This document shows positions 49,195 through 57,986 of a DNA stretch of 64,000 bases, piece after piece. The notes beneath the pieces are model-generated. The model did no database searches. It saw only the letters and a list, made by a program, of their open reading frames with translations, and had not been told where the DNA came from. Position 1 is the first letter of the stretch. The number at the start of each line of letters is the position of its first letter. The position numbers and the translations under genes are program-made. The DNA comes from Photobacterium aphoticum. Its GTDB lineage: Bacteria > Pseudomonadota > Gammaproteobacteria > Enterobacterales > Vibrionaceae. The stretch covers positions 1-64,000 of the forward strand of contig NZ_LDOV01000015.1 of the NCBI RefSeq assembly GCF_001029435.1, in the 5' to 3' direction.

Positions 49195-49845
49195 ATGAAA
49201 AAAATTGCGGTGATTTTGAGCGGTTCTGGTGTCTTTGACGGCGCAGAAATCCATGAAGCGGTGTTGTCGTTGTATGCCATTGAGCAGGAAGGGGCCAGCT
49301 GGCACTGTTTTGCGCCTAACATCGATCAACACCACGTGATCAACCACCTGACTGGGGAGGACATGCCGGAAACCCGTAATGTGTTGGTGGAAGCGGCGCG
49401 GATCGCCCGGGGCCAGATCAGCGATATCACCACCCTCAATCCGGCGGAATACGACGCGCTGCTGTTACCCGGCGGATTTGGCGTGGCCAAGAATTTGTCG
49501 GACTTTGCGTTTGCGGGTGCAGACTGCACGATCCACCCGGACATCAAGCGTGTATGTCAGCAGTTTGCCGATGAAGAGAAACCGGCCGCTTACCTGTGTA
49601 TTGCCCCGACCTTGATCCCGTTGATCTACGGCCCGGGCGCCAAAGGGACGATCGGCACGGATCCGGATACGGCCAGCGCATTCAACCAAATGGGCGGAGA
49701 GCATATTGATTGCCCGGTGGACGAGTTCGTGCTTGACCAGCAACGCCGCCTGCTCAGTACACCGGCGTACATGCTGGCCGGGTCAATTTCCGAGGCGGCG
49801 ACGGGGATTCAAAAGCTGGTGAAATGTTTGGTGTCGATCGCTTGA
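49195..49845 (+). CDS. elbB: Glyoxalase/isoprenoid-associated protein ElbB
   Basis: ElbB is a DJ-1/PfpI-superfamily protein with weak glyoxalase activity in E. coli; its link to isoprenoid synthesis is historical. The 216-residue protein has the start KKIAVILSGSGVFDGAEIHE, the LLPGGFGVAKNLSDFA segment (about residue 85), and the nucleophile-elbow Cys in YLCIAPTLIP (about 137). GGGAG lies seven bases before the ATG. Confidence 0.92.
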   Translation: MKKIAVILSGSGVFDGAEIHEAVLSLYAIEQEGASWHCFAPNIDQHHVINHLTGEDMPETRNVLVEAARIARGQISDITTLNPAEYDALLLPGGFGVAKNLSDFAFAGADCTIHPDIKRVCQQFADEEKPAAYLCIAPTLIPLIYGPGAKGTIGTDPDTASAFNQMGGEHIDCPVDEFVLDQQRRLLSTPAYMLAGSISEAATGIQKLVKCLVSIA

Positions 49846-49949
49846 TTGCCCAACCCTGACCGACAAGGCTATCGTCTGCGGTGGCCTTGTTGCTCACCGC
49901 CCTGCGCGCTATCAAGCAAAACCATTGAAAGAAAAAGCGTGAGCCAGAA

Positions 49950-50131
49950 AAGAAAAAAGCGGCACAACATTCTCGCAAATAGGACAGAGAAGGTCGTTGC
50001 CGCTTAGCATAATCGGTTGCCATTTTTAGCCCTACACTAAAAACCAAACCCTAGCTAAAGTACACTGGAAGCAATGTGAGCAATGTCGTGCCTTCAGACG
50101 AGGCGTTTTGTGTTTCCCGTCTCGCTGAGTG
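49950..50131 (-). ncRNA. ryhB: RyhB iron-responsive small RNA
   Basis: On the minus strand the core GCACGACATTGCTCACATTG, followed by CTTCCAGTGTACTTTAGC (50049-50091), is nearly identical to the conserved pairing region of E. coli RyhB. The transcript would start near 50131, below a TATTAT -10 (50139-50144) lying in a Fur box, and end at a GCGGC...GCCGC hairpin with TTTTTTCTTTT (49948-50003). That makes about 180 bases, longer than the 90-base E. coli RNA and like the long Vibrio form. It should repress iron-protein mRNAs under iron lack, with Hfq. The ends are inferred. Confidence 0.93.
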
Positions 50132-50134
50132 CAA

Positions 50135-50153
50135 GGTAATAATAACCATTCTC
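50135..50153. promoter_or_regulatory. Fur box over the ryhB promoter
   Basis: GGTAATAATAACCATTCTC matches 15 of 19 positions of the Fur consensus by my count and overlaps the ryhB -10. A second weaker Fur-like site (GAGAATTATTTTCATTTAA, 50177-50195) falls in the last codons of the GNAT gene. Fur-Fe would block RNA polymerase here. Confidence 0.85.
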
Positions 50154-50170
50154 ATCTCGGATGCAAGCAC

Positions 50171-50617
50171 TTATTGAGAATTATTTTCATTTAATTGCTT
50201 TACAAAGTGCAGCCGGTAGTCCTCAATGCCGTCCTTTTTCTCTATCTCTTCAATCTGATAGCCGTTTCTCAGCAATAATCTCAGCATGGCCGCAAAACGG
50301 TTTCTCGACTTCACCCGTAAGGTGTCATAGCCCTGTGCGTGTGCCCAGGCTTCTTGTGCTTCTAACAACGCCTGTGCCACCCCACGCTGGCGCCCAGCTG
50401 TCGCAACGCCGCCTAACCAGCTGTAAAAACACGTCGCCGACAGCGGGTAGCCGATCTTCACGCCCACCGCTTCCCCGTCAATGTCTGCGATCAAAATCAA
50501 CGCCCCTTCAGCGGGCAACCGGGCCGTTAAAGCAGCGGCATCCGCCGGGGAAGCAAACTCTTCAATACGGCTTAATACCCCGACCGCTTCTGCAATGCTG
50601 GCTTCTCGAATCTTCAT
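50171..50617 (-). CDS. GNAT family N-acetyltransferase
   Basis: The 148-residue protein has the GNAT fold with acetyl-CoA loop VATAGRQRGVAQALLEAQ (about residues 73-90) and the later strand YDTLRVKSRNRFAAM, where Asn-Arg follows the usual pattern. The acceptor is unknown. ATG 50617 is selected because AAGGA lies six bases upstream. Its last codons overlap a Fur-like site belonging to the ryhB promoter, so ryhB transcription starts just beyond its stop codon. Confidence 0.85.
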   Translation of the reverse strand: MKIREASIAEAVGVLSRIEEFASPADAAALTARLPAEGALILIADIDGEAVGVKIGYPLSATCFYSWLGGVATAGRQRGVAQALLEAQEAWAHAQGYDTLRVKSRNRFAAMLRLLLRNGYQIEEIEKKDGIEDYRLHFVKQLNENNSQ

Positions 50618-50748
50618 GCGCATTCCTTATCAGGCAACAGAGCCGCTCAGCAGCGGCATAGAAAAAAGGCCAGCAATCGCTGACCTTTATTCATTAAACC
50701 CGTTTGGGCGTCAAAAGCAATGTCGCGTTTGCGCCCACTCACACCCCG

Positions 50749-51441
50749 TTACATTTGGACCGGTTTGTGCGTGAAGTCGTCGGCCTGACGGGCCGGTGAC
50801 AGCGTGGTCAGATGCTTGATCAGCATATTGAGCAGTACCCCGTACATCGGGACAAACAGACCCAAACTGATGATCAACTTGAAGCTGTAATCCACCAGCG
50901 CGATCTCGACCCAGTTAGCCGCCATGAACGGATCCGGGCTGTTATAGAACGCGATAGAGAAGAACGCCAGCGTATCAAGCGCATTACCCAGTAATGTGGA
51001 GCACGTGGGTGCCACCCACCACTGTCGGGTTTGACGTAGACGATTAAAGACTGAGACATCCATGATCTGCCCTAACAGGTAGGCCATGAAGCTCGCCATC
51101 GAAATACGTGCGACAAACAGATTAAACTCCCCCAGATGGGACAGCCCCTGATACTCCCCTTGATAGAACAGCACCGACAGCGCATAGGAGATCGCCAACG
51201 CCGGCACCATCACACGCAAGATGATCTTACGTGCCATTGCCGCGCCGAAGATCCGTACGGTCAGATCGGTCGCCAGAAAAATAAAGGGAAAGGTAAAGGC
51301 ACCCCAGGTGGTGTGAAAACCAAACACGGTAAACGGCAACTGCACAAGGTAGTTACTGGATGCAATGATCAGCAGGTGGAATACCACAAGGAATGAAAGG
51401 GCTTTGCGCTGTTGCGCCGGAGAAAATTGAGACGTCGTCAT
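50749..51441 (-). CDS. yhhQ: Queuosine precursor transporter YhhQ
   Basis: YhhQ imports preQ0/preQ1, precursors of queuosine in tRNA. The 230-residue protein has about six membrane segments, and matches the family in FIFLATDLTVRIFG (about residue 53) and MASFMAYLLGQIMDVSVFNRLR (split: MASFMAYLLGQIMD, VSVFNRLR; about 115). AAGG lies seven bases before the ATG. No preQ1 riboswitch was recognised upstream. Confidence 0.93.
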   Translation of the reverse strand: MTTSQFSPAQQRKALSFLVVFHLLIIASSNYLVQLPFTVFGFHTTWGAFTFPFIFLATDLTVRIFGAAMARKIILRVMVPALAISYALSVLFYQGEYQGLSHLGEFNLFVARISMASFMAYLLGQIMDVSVFNRLRQTRQWWVAPTCSTLLGNALDTLAFFSIAFYNSPDPFMAANWVEIALVDYSFKLIISLGLFVPMYGVLLNMLIKHLTTLSPARQADDFTHKPVQM

Positions 51442-51550
51442 TGATAGACCTTTTTGTCATTGGGGGAGAGGGAACCCAAAACACTGCCGCCCGATCTCAC
51501 TCGGTGGCAGCAACCGAAGGCGGCGATTATACATAAACCGCAGCGGTTGC

Positions 51551-51895
51551 CTAGCGAATAATCACCTGTGCTAATTGTTGTGCTAAATAGGCCAGCGTCT
51601 CTTCGCTGTCGGCCAATCCTTCCAGCCAGAGTAAGCCGCTGTAGTGCTCCCCTTTAAGCAATAACTGGCACCCTTCAAAGTCCACCAGCCACACATGCAG
51701 ATCGGCATTAAGCTCCTGACTGAGCACGGTCATGCCAAGCCCGTGCAGCAACGGCGTGGCGACCTCCGCAAAGCTGTCAAAGTCAAACGCCGGTGCGTCG
51801 ATTTCCAGTACTCGACCAGCGAGATCTAATCGGCGACAGCCATAAAGCGACTGACTCTCCAAAGAGGACGACGGCGCGAAACCGGACGATGTCAT
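51551..51895 (-). CDS. Small protein next to recQ (DUF3630-like)
   Basis: The 114-residue cytoplasmic protein has no membrane segment or known catalytic motif; its middle part (HVWLVDFEGCQLLLKGEHYS) looks like a small alpha/beta fold. It resembles the DUF3630 proteins that sit by recQ in Vibrio, by position and general sequence; I cannot confirm the family. It follows recQ on the same strand after 131 bp that contain a tandem repeat. Confidence 0.65.
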   Translation of the reverse strand: MTSSGFAPSSSLESQSLYGCRRLDLAGRVLEIDAPAFDFDSFAEVATPLLHGLGMTVLSQELNADLHVWLVDFEGCQLLLKGEHYSGLLWLEGLADSEETLAYLAQQLAQVIIR

Positions 51896-51949
51896 GGTAG
51901 CTTTCCTTGTTATTGCCGCTTAGCGACTGGCATGGAATGAAGATTGAGA

Positions 51950-52005
51950 CCTTTGATTCTGGGTCTTTAATTCTGAGCCTTTGAGCTTGGGTTTTGCGTT
52001 CTGAG
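51950..52005. repeat. 14-bp degenerate tandem repeat, four copies
   Basis: CCTTTGATTCTGGG, TCTTTAATTCTGAG, CCTTTGAGCTTGGG and TTTTGCGTTCTGAG follow each other exactly in the recQ to DUF3630-like gap. Alternate copies share endings (TGGG, TGAG), which suggests a 28-bp higher unit. Confidence 0.8.
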
Positions 52006-52026
52006 CGTAATAACTAACGTTTAGGC

Positions 52027-53871
52027 TCAATAACCCAAATCGTCTCCGGCGGTCAGGTGGTTTTCAATCACCGACAAGAACACCGTGCCGTATTTTTCCA
52101 GCTTACGGTGCCCGACCCCGTTCACCGCCAAAAACTCTCCGGCCGTGGTCGGTAAGCTCTCGGCCATTTCCATCAGGCTGGCATCATTAAACACCACGTA
52201 CGGCGGCAAATCTTCCTCATCAGCAATGGCTTTGCGCACCTGACGCAGCTTGGCAAACAACTTCTTGTCGTACTGACGGTGCGCCATTTTATCGCGCTTG
52301 GCACTGCGGGCAGCAATATCCAGACGTGGCACGGCCAGCTCCAACGGTATTTCACTGCGCAAAATGGCACGGGCTTTTTCTGTCAGCTGCAAAGTCGAAC
52401 TGCGCAGCATGTTTTGGTTTAAAAAGCCCTGATGGATCAGCTGGCGCAAAATGCTGACCCAGAACTCGTGGCTGTGCTCTCGGCCGATCCCGTAGGTGCT
52501 GAGCGTCTCATGGCCATGTTCACGGATACGCTGGTTTTGCATGCCACGCATCACTTCCACCACATGGTTGATACCAAAACTCTGGTTCACGCGATACACA
52601 CAGGACAAGGCTTTTTGCGCCACTTCCAGCGCATCAAAACGCTGCGGTGGGTCGAGGCAAATATCGCAGTTGCCACACGGGGTTTCGCGCGCTTCGCCAA
52701 AATAGTTCAGCAGTACCTGACGGCGACAGGTCTGCGCTTCGGCAAACGCCCCCATGGCATTGAGCTTGTGCTCTTCCACCCGTTTTTGCTCGCCCTCCGG
52801 CTTCTCATCCAGACAGCGGCGCAGCCAGGTTAAATCCGCCGGATCGTAAAACAGGATCGCTTCCGCCGGCAGGCCATCCCGCCCGGCGCGACCGGTTTCC
52901 TGATAGTAAGATTCGATATTGCGCGGAATGTCGTAATGCACCACAAAGCGGACATTGGGTTTGTTGATCCCCATGCCAAACGCCACCGTGGCCACCACCA
53001 CCTGAATGTCATCTCGCTGAAACGCCTCTTGTACCCGCACCCGCTCCTCGTGCTCCAAACCGGCATGGTACGCGGCAACACGCTGGCCTTGTTCGCGCAG
53101 TTTGTCGCTGATCTGCTCCACCCGCTTGCGGCTGTTGCAATAGATGATCCCACACTGGCCACGCATATCGGCCAGATAGCGAGTCAGCTGTGCCATCGGT
53201 TTGTATTTTTCTTGCAGGGTGTAACGGATGTTCGGGCGGTCAAAACTGCCCAAATAGATATGCGGTTGTTGCAGCGCCAGACGCGCCACAATGTCCTGAC
53301 GGGTCGCTTCATCGGCGGTGGCGGTTAACGCCATCACCGGCAAATCCGGAAAATGCTGACGCACACGACCCAGCTCGGCGTATTCCGGCCGGAAATCGTG
53401 CCCCCACTGGGAGATACAGTGCGCTTCATCCACCGCCAGCAAAGCCAGCGGCAAGGTCAGCAAACGCTCCATGAACTCACGCCCCAGCATGCGCTCCGGC
53501 GCGACGTACACCAGTTTCAGCTCACCGTTTTCCATCGCCTGAAACGTCTCTTGCACCGCTTCACGTGACTGGGTGGAGTTGATACACGCGGCCGCGACCC
53601 CGTTGGCCTGCAATTGATCGACCTGATCTTTCATCAGGGAGATCAAGGGGGAAATCACCACGGTCAGCCCATCCAGCAACAATGCCGGAATTTGGTAGCA
53701 GAGGGATTTACCGCCGCCGGTCGGCATGATCACCACGCTGTCTTGCCCTGCCAGTGCGGCTTCTATCACGGCCTGCTGACCGTCTCGAAAATGCTGGTAG
53801 CCAAACACGTCCTGCAGCACTTGTTCGCTGGATAGGGACGGCTCAGTCTGATAGGCAAGATTTGATGACAT
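52027..53871 (-). CDS. recQ: ATP-dependent DNA helicase RecQ
   Basis: RecQ is a 3'-5' helicase acting in RecF-pathway recombination. The 614-residue protein has helicase motifs I (PTGGGKSLCYQIPAL), II (DEAHCISQWGHDFRPEY) and VI (QETGRAGRDG), the zinc-binding Cys set (CRRQVLLNYFGE, then CGNCDICLD), a winged helix, and a C-terminal HRDC domain (KLRQVRKAIADEEDLPPYVV). ATG 53871 is preferred; ATG 53883 is possible, and the frame from 53931 is longer than the family. Confidence 0.96.
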   Translation of the reverse strand: MSSNLAYQTEPSLSSEQVLQDVFGYQHFRDGQQAVIEAALAGQDSVVIMPTGGGKSLCYQIPALLLDGLTVVISPLISLMKDQVDQLQANGVAAACINSTQSREAVQETFQAMENGELKLVYVAPERMLGREFMERLLTLPLALLAVDEAHCISQWGHDFRPEYAELGRVRQHFPDLPVMALTATADEATRQDIVARLALQQPHIYLGSFDRPNIRYTLQEKYKPMAQLTRYLADMRGQCGIIYCNSRKRVEQISDKLREQGQRVAAYHAGLEHEERVRVQEAFQRDDIQVVVATVAFGMGINKPNVRFVVHYDIPRNIESYYQETGRAGRDGLPAEAILFYDPADLTWLRRCLDEKPEGEQKRVEEHKLNAMGAFAEAQTCRRQVLLNYFGEARETPCGNCDICLDPPQRFDALEVAQKALSCVYRVNQSFGINHVVEVMRGMQNQRIREHGHETLSTYGIGREHSHEFWVSILRQLIHQGFLNQNMLRSSTLQLTEKARAILRSEIPLELAVPRLDIAARSAKRDKMAHRQYDKKLFAKLRQVRKAIADEEDLPPYVVFNDASLMEMAESLPTTAGEFLAVNGVGHRKLEKYGTVFLSVIENHLTAGDDLGY

Positions 53872-54106
53872 AGTTCCACTCATTGCGGGTTCAGGGGCAG
53901 GTGTGTGACCCATACAACAGGCTGTCCACACACATCAGGCCGGCTATTCTATACCATTCAGATCGGTGATGGGAGCAACGGGCCGAAAAGCCGGACGGAA
54001 AGACGATAGTATTGACACTGAACACGAATTATACTGCCCGTTCAACAACCACCCAGACGGATCTGAGGGTTTACCACCTCACTCTGACGCATTGTGTTAG
54101 GACACC

Positions 54107-55024
54107 ATGGACGCGCAGCACAACTCAACCCAACGCGGGATCATCCTGGCGTTATCGGCTTACACCCTGTGGGGTATCGCTCCGATTTATTTCAAAGCCT
54201 TACAACATGTCGGTCCGCTGGAAATTCTCAGCCACCGCGTGATTTGGTCGGTGCTGTTTCTGGCCGGCATTCTGGCGTTTACGCGCGGCTGGCACCGGGT
54301 CAAGGCCGTCATCAAGCAGCCTCGCTTACTGATGATGCTGACCGCCACCGCGCTGTTAGTGGGCACCAACTGGCTGATCTTTATCTGGGCAGTGAATAAC
54401 AATTTCATGCTCAATGCGAGTCTGGGCTACTACATTAACCCGCTGGTCAATGTGCTGCTGGGGATGCTGTTTCTGGGTGAGCGATTACGCCCCATGCAAT
54501 GGCTGGCCGTGCTGCTGGCAGGCGGTGGGGTGATGGTCCAGCTGATCCAATTTGGCTCCTTGCCGTGGATTGCACTGGCGCTGGCCACCAGTTTTGGGTG
54601 CTACGGTCTGCTGCGTAAAAAAGTGAATGTGGATGCGGCCAGCGGCCTGTTCCTTGAAACCGCGATCTTGTTGCCACTGGCGCTGTTTTATGTGTTGGTT
54701 CTGGCTGACAGCCCGACCGCCGACTGGGCCCTTAATCCGCTGTCGACCAACCTGTTACTGGTCGCCGCCGGCATTGTCACGACCCTGCCGCTACTCTGTT
54801 TTACCGGCGCCGCCACCAAGCTCAAGCTCTCGACCCTGGGCTTTTTCCAGTACATCGGCCCAAGCCTCATGTTCTTGCTGGCAATCACCCTGTACGGTGA
54901 ACAGTTCACCGCCGATAAAGGCTATACCTTCGCCTTCATCTGGGGCGCATTGCTGATCTTCGTGCTGGATGCGGTGCGTCATCACCGCCGTATCACCCGC
55001 CTGCAGCGTGTCACGCCGCCGTAA
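54107..55024 (+). CDS. rarD: EamA family transporter RarD
   Basis: A ten-helix drug/metabolite transporter of the RarD subfamily, 305 residues. It starts with RGIILALSAYTLWGIAPIYF (about residues 8-27) and has two EamA repeats. RarD has been linked to chloramphenicol sensitivity in Pseudomonas; its natural substrate is not settled. TTAGGA lies upstream of the ATG. It is divergent from recQ, the same pair as in V. cholerae. Confidence 0.92.
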   Translation: MDAQHNSTQRGIILALSAYTLWGIAPIYFKALQHVGPLEILSHRVIWSVLFLAGILAFTRGWHRVKAVIKQPRLLMMLTATALLVGTNWLIFIWAVNNNFMLNASLGYYINPLVNVLLGMLFLGERLRPMQWLAVLLAGGGVMVQLIQFGSLPWIALALATSFGCYGLLRKKVNVDAASGLFLETAILLPLALFYVLVLADSPTADWALNPLSTNLLLVAAGIVTTLPLLCFTGAATKLKLSTLGFFQYIGPSLMFLLAITLYGEQFTADKGYTFAFIWGALLIFVLDAVRHHRRITRLQRVTPP

Positions 55025-55180
55025 GCCAAACAGGCACCGTAACGATAACCGATACCGGTTTCACCTTTCCCCTACCTCGTTAGGGGAAAGGTCAGCGAGG
55101 GTCGCACTTTTTTCGGGCATTTCGCCCGTGTTACAGGCAAGATACGCCTCTTTATTTTGCACACACAACCCATCACACAC

Positions 55181-55840
55181 ATGAACGAAGCTACCACTCT
55201 CCTGACGCTGGTCACCGTACACATCGTCGCCCTGATGAGCCCGGGGCCGGATTTTGCCCTTGTGGTTCAAAATGCCGGTCGCTATGGCCGCCAAACCGGC
55301 GTGATGATCGCCCTTGGCTTATCGCTGGGTATTTTGCTCCACTCGCTGCTGAGCCTGACCGGCGCCAGCTTGCTGATCCACCAACACCCGACCCTGTTTA
55401 ATGTGCTGCAAGGCGCAGGCGGCGGCTACCTGTTGTGGCTCGGCTACGGCGCATTAAAAGCCACCTGGCACCACTGGCAACAGCGCCACATGCCAGACAG
55501 CGATAAAGCGCCAGCGGCAAAAACCCGCGTGATCGCCAACCGCCGTCAGGCCCTGCTCAAAGGCTTTACCACCAACATTCTTAACCCTAAAGCCTTGGTG
55601 TTTTTCCTCAGTCTGCTGTCGACCTTGGTACCGGCCGATATGTCTCTGAGCGGCAAAACCACCGCGCTGGGGCTGCTGTGGCTGACTTCGTTCCTGTGGT
55701 TTGGCCTGCTGGCTTGGCTGCTGACCGGTCAGCGTTTACAGCGCACCTTGCAACGTTGGACACCGGTGATTGATGGCATCTGCGGCCTGCTGTTTGCCGT
55801 TATTGGCAGCCTGATCTGGCTCAATCTGCTCACCGCATAA
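55181..55840 (+). CDS. LysE/RhtB family amino-acid exporter
   Basis: The 219-residue protein has six hydrophobic segments and the family signature MSPGPDFALVVQNA near residue 20, with a second motif KGFTTNILNPKALVFFLSLL (about 127-146). Such proteins export amino acids such as Thr, Lys or homoserine lactones; the substrate here is unknown. ATG 55181 is used; the frame extends to a TTG at 55157 with no better ribosome binding site. Confidence 0.88.
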   Translation: MNEATTLLTLVTVHIVALMSPGPDFALVVQNAGRYGRQTGVMIALGLSLGILLHSLLSLTGASLLIHQHPTLFNVLQGAGGGYLLWLGYGALKATWHHWQQRHMPDSDKAPAAKTRVIANRRQALLKGFTTNILNPKALVFFLSLLSTLVPADMSLSGKTTALGLLWLTSFLWFGLLAWLLTGQRLQRTLQRWTPVIDGICGLLFAVIGSLIWLNLLTA

Positions 55841-55979
55841 TTCCCCCGCATAATGTGCATCCCCTATCGGCATGCGCACCCTGACGGGCAGCACAAAACC
55901 CTGCCCGTCTGATAGACAACCGCCTGACTCACCTTTACGCTTACTGCAATGCCATCCCGTGAGTAAGGATACCCACCCC

Positions 55980-57875
55980 ATGATCAGGCTCAGCCGTTAT
56001 TCCACCTGCCGCACACTGACTGCGGCATTACTGCTTACCGCACCTCTCTGCACCGCGACCGCGCTTGCCGCCGAGCCAGCAACGACACCGCAGGCGGCCG
56101 ATCAGATTGCGCCGGAAGCGGCTTCCCCAACAACGAGCACGCCTCCTTCCGCCACCGTCACGACCGGTGAAGACTGGATGGTCGCCACCGCTAACCCGTA
56201 TGCCAGCGAAGCGGGGGCCACCATCTTGCGCCAAGGCGGTAATGCCATTGATGCCATGATTGCCACCCAACTGGTTCTCGGTCTGACTGAGCCGCAATCG
56301 TCCGGGATCGGGGGCGGGGCCTTTTTAGTGTATTGGGATGAGGAAAAAGAGCGCCTGCGCACCTTTGACGGGCGGGAAAGCGCGCCGCTGGCTGTCACGC
56401 CGGTATTATTTCAGGACAAAAAAGGCCAACCTCTGAACTTCATGGAAGCGGTGATCGGTGGTCGCTCGGTCGGCACCCCGGGCACAGTCAAATTGTTGTG
56501 GTACACCCACCAGCGCCACGGCAAATTAAGCTGGCACAAATTGTTTAAGCCGGCCATCAATTTGGCCCGTAAAGGCTTTATCGTCAGTCCGCGATTGTCG
56601 GCATTGATCGCACACAATGCCGATTCCTTATCGCGCTTTGAGGCCACCCGCCAGTACTTTTTCGATGAAAAAGGTCAGCCGTGGCCAGCCGGCCATACCC
56701 TGAAAAACCCGGCTTATGCCGATACCCTGACGCACATTGCCGAGCGCGGCGCCAGTGCCTTCTACACCGGCGCGATTGCCAAAGACATCATTCACACCGT
56801 GCGCCAAGGCTCGGATAACCCCGGCGTACTCAGTGCCATGGACTTGGCCACCTATCAGATCAAAGAGCGCGATCCTGTCTGTGCGCCGTACCGCCAATTT
56901 GATCTGTGCGGCATGGGACCACCCAGCTCCGGCGCCCTGACGCTGGGGCAGATCATGGGCATGCTGAGTCATTACCCGCTCGCGACCTGGGGGCCGGAGA
57001 ACGTGAACAGTTGGCGCGTGCTGGGCGATGCTTCACGCCTGGCGTTTGCCGATCGCGGCCACTACATGGCCGACAGCGATTATGTGCCGATGCCGACCAC
57101 CGGCTTACTGGCCAAAGATTATCTGCAACAACGGGCCAGCCTGCTACAACGCGACACCGCCCTGACCGAGGTCACCGCCGGCTCACCGCCGTGGGATCAC
57201 GCGCTGCGTTATGCGAAGGACACATCGCTGGAGCTGCCGTCCACCAGCCACTTTTCCATTGTCGACAGCGACCGCAACGTGGTGTCGATGACCACCACCA
57301 TTGAAAACGGCTTTGGCTCACGCCTGATGGTACGCGGCTTTTTACTCAACAATGAACTGACCGACTTTTCCTTCCGCAGTCACCAAAACGGCCAACCCAT
57401 TGCCAACCGGGTCGAACCAGGCAAGCGCCCCCGCTCATCCATGGCTCCCACCATGGTGATGAAAGACGGCGAACCGTACCTTGCCATTGGCTCGCCGGGC
57501 GGCAGCCAGATCATCGGGTATGTGGCGAAAACCCTGATCGGCCATCTCGACTGGGGCATGGACATTCAGCAAGCCATCAACCTGCCGAACATGAACAACC
57601 GCTTTGGTCCGTTTGAATTGGAGCAAGGCACTGCCGCTGAGCAATGGGCACCCAAGCTGGAAAAACTCGGCTTTACCACCCAAATCAAACCACTGACATC
57701 GGGAGTACAAGCGATCCAATTGCTGCCACGTCAGCTGATCGGCGCGGCCGATCCGCGTCGCGAAGGCACCGTGGTGAGTGATACCTCTGCGGCCTCCGCC
57801 AAAACCGTAAAAGCGGCGAAAATGACGCAAGCAGATCAAGCTGCCCAGGACGCTGAAACCGCCAGCGCGCAATAA
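55980..57875 (+). CDS. ggt: Gamma-glutamyltransferase
   Basis: GGT is a periplasmic N-terminal-nucleophile hydrolase that cleaves glutathione and other gamma-glutamyl compounds. The 631-residue precursor has a signal peptide (ending near ALAAE), then a Pro/Thr/Ala-rich spacer, the large-subunit substrate Arg region (TFDGRESAP) and the self-cleavage site before Thr 422 in PSTSHFSIVD, followed by the small subunit with oxyanion Gly-Gly (GSPGGSQII). ATG 55980 follows AAGGA by nine bases. The C-terminus carries an extra Ala/Lys/Gln-rich tail of about 25 residues. Confidence 0.95.
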   Translation: MIRLSRYSTCRTLTAALLLTAPLCTATALAAEPATTPQAADQIAPEAASPTTSTPPSATVTTGEDWMVATANPYASEAGATILRQGGNAIDAMIATQLVLGLTEPQSSGIGGGAFLVYWDEEKERLRTFDGRESAPLAVTPVLFQDKKGQPLNFMEAVIGGRSVGTPGTVKLLWYTHQRHGKLSWHKLFKPAINLARKGFIVSPRLSALIAHNADSLSRFEATRQYFFDEKGQPWPAGHTLKNPAYADTLTHIAERGASAFYTGAIAKDIIHTVRQGSDNPGVLSAMDLATYQIKERDPVCAPYRQFDLCGMGPPSSGALTLGQIMGMLSHYPLATWGPENVNSWRVLGDASRLAFADRGHYMADSDYVPMPTTGLLAKDYLQQRASLLQRDTALTEVTAGSPPWDHALRYAKDTSLELPSTSHFSIVDSDRNVVSMTTTIENGFGSRLMVRGFLLNNELTDFSFRSHQNGQPIANRVEPGKRPRSSMAPTMVMKDGEPYLAIGSPGGSQIIGYVAKTLIGHLDWGMDIQQAINLPNMNNRFGPFELEQGTAAEQWAPKLEKLGFTTQIKPLTSGVQAIQLLPRQLIGAADPRREGTVVSDTSAASAKTVKAAKMTQADQAAQDAETASAQ

Positions 57876-57895
57876 TCGAAGAGATAGCGATAAAC

Positions 57896-57927
57896 AAAAA
57901 GCCCGTCAGCAAACACTGACGGGCTTT
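57896..57927. terminator. Bidirectional terminator between ggt and uvrD
   Basis: AAAAAGCCCGTCAG, loop, CTGACGGGCTTT with T-runs on both strands, between the convergent ggt and uvrD. Confidence 0.9.
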
Positions 57928-57986
57928 ATGCATTGTGCGGTCACAGCACATCACACCACGGTGTGAAGGTGGAGAATGGATCGTGC

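Noticed and set aside
49754..50047. 97-codon minus-strand reading frame between elbB and the GNAT gene
   Set aside because: It lies within the ryhB transcript and its terminator, runs into elbB antisense, and the peptide has no recognisable pattern.
54012..54035. TTGACA and TATACT upstream of rarD
   Set aside because: The spacer is 12 bp, too short for a sigma-70 promoter.
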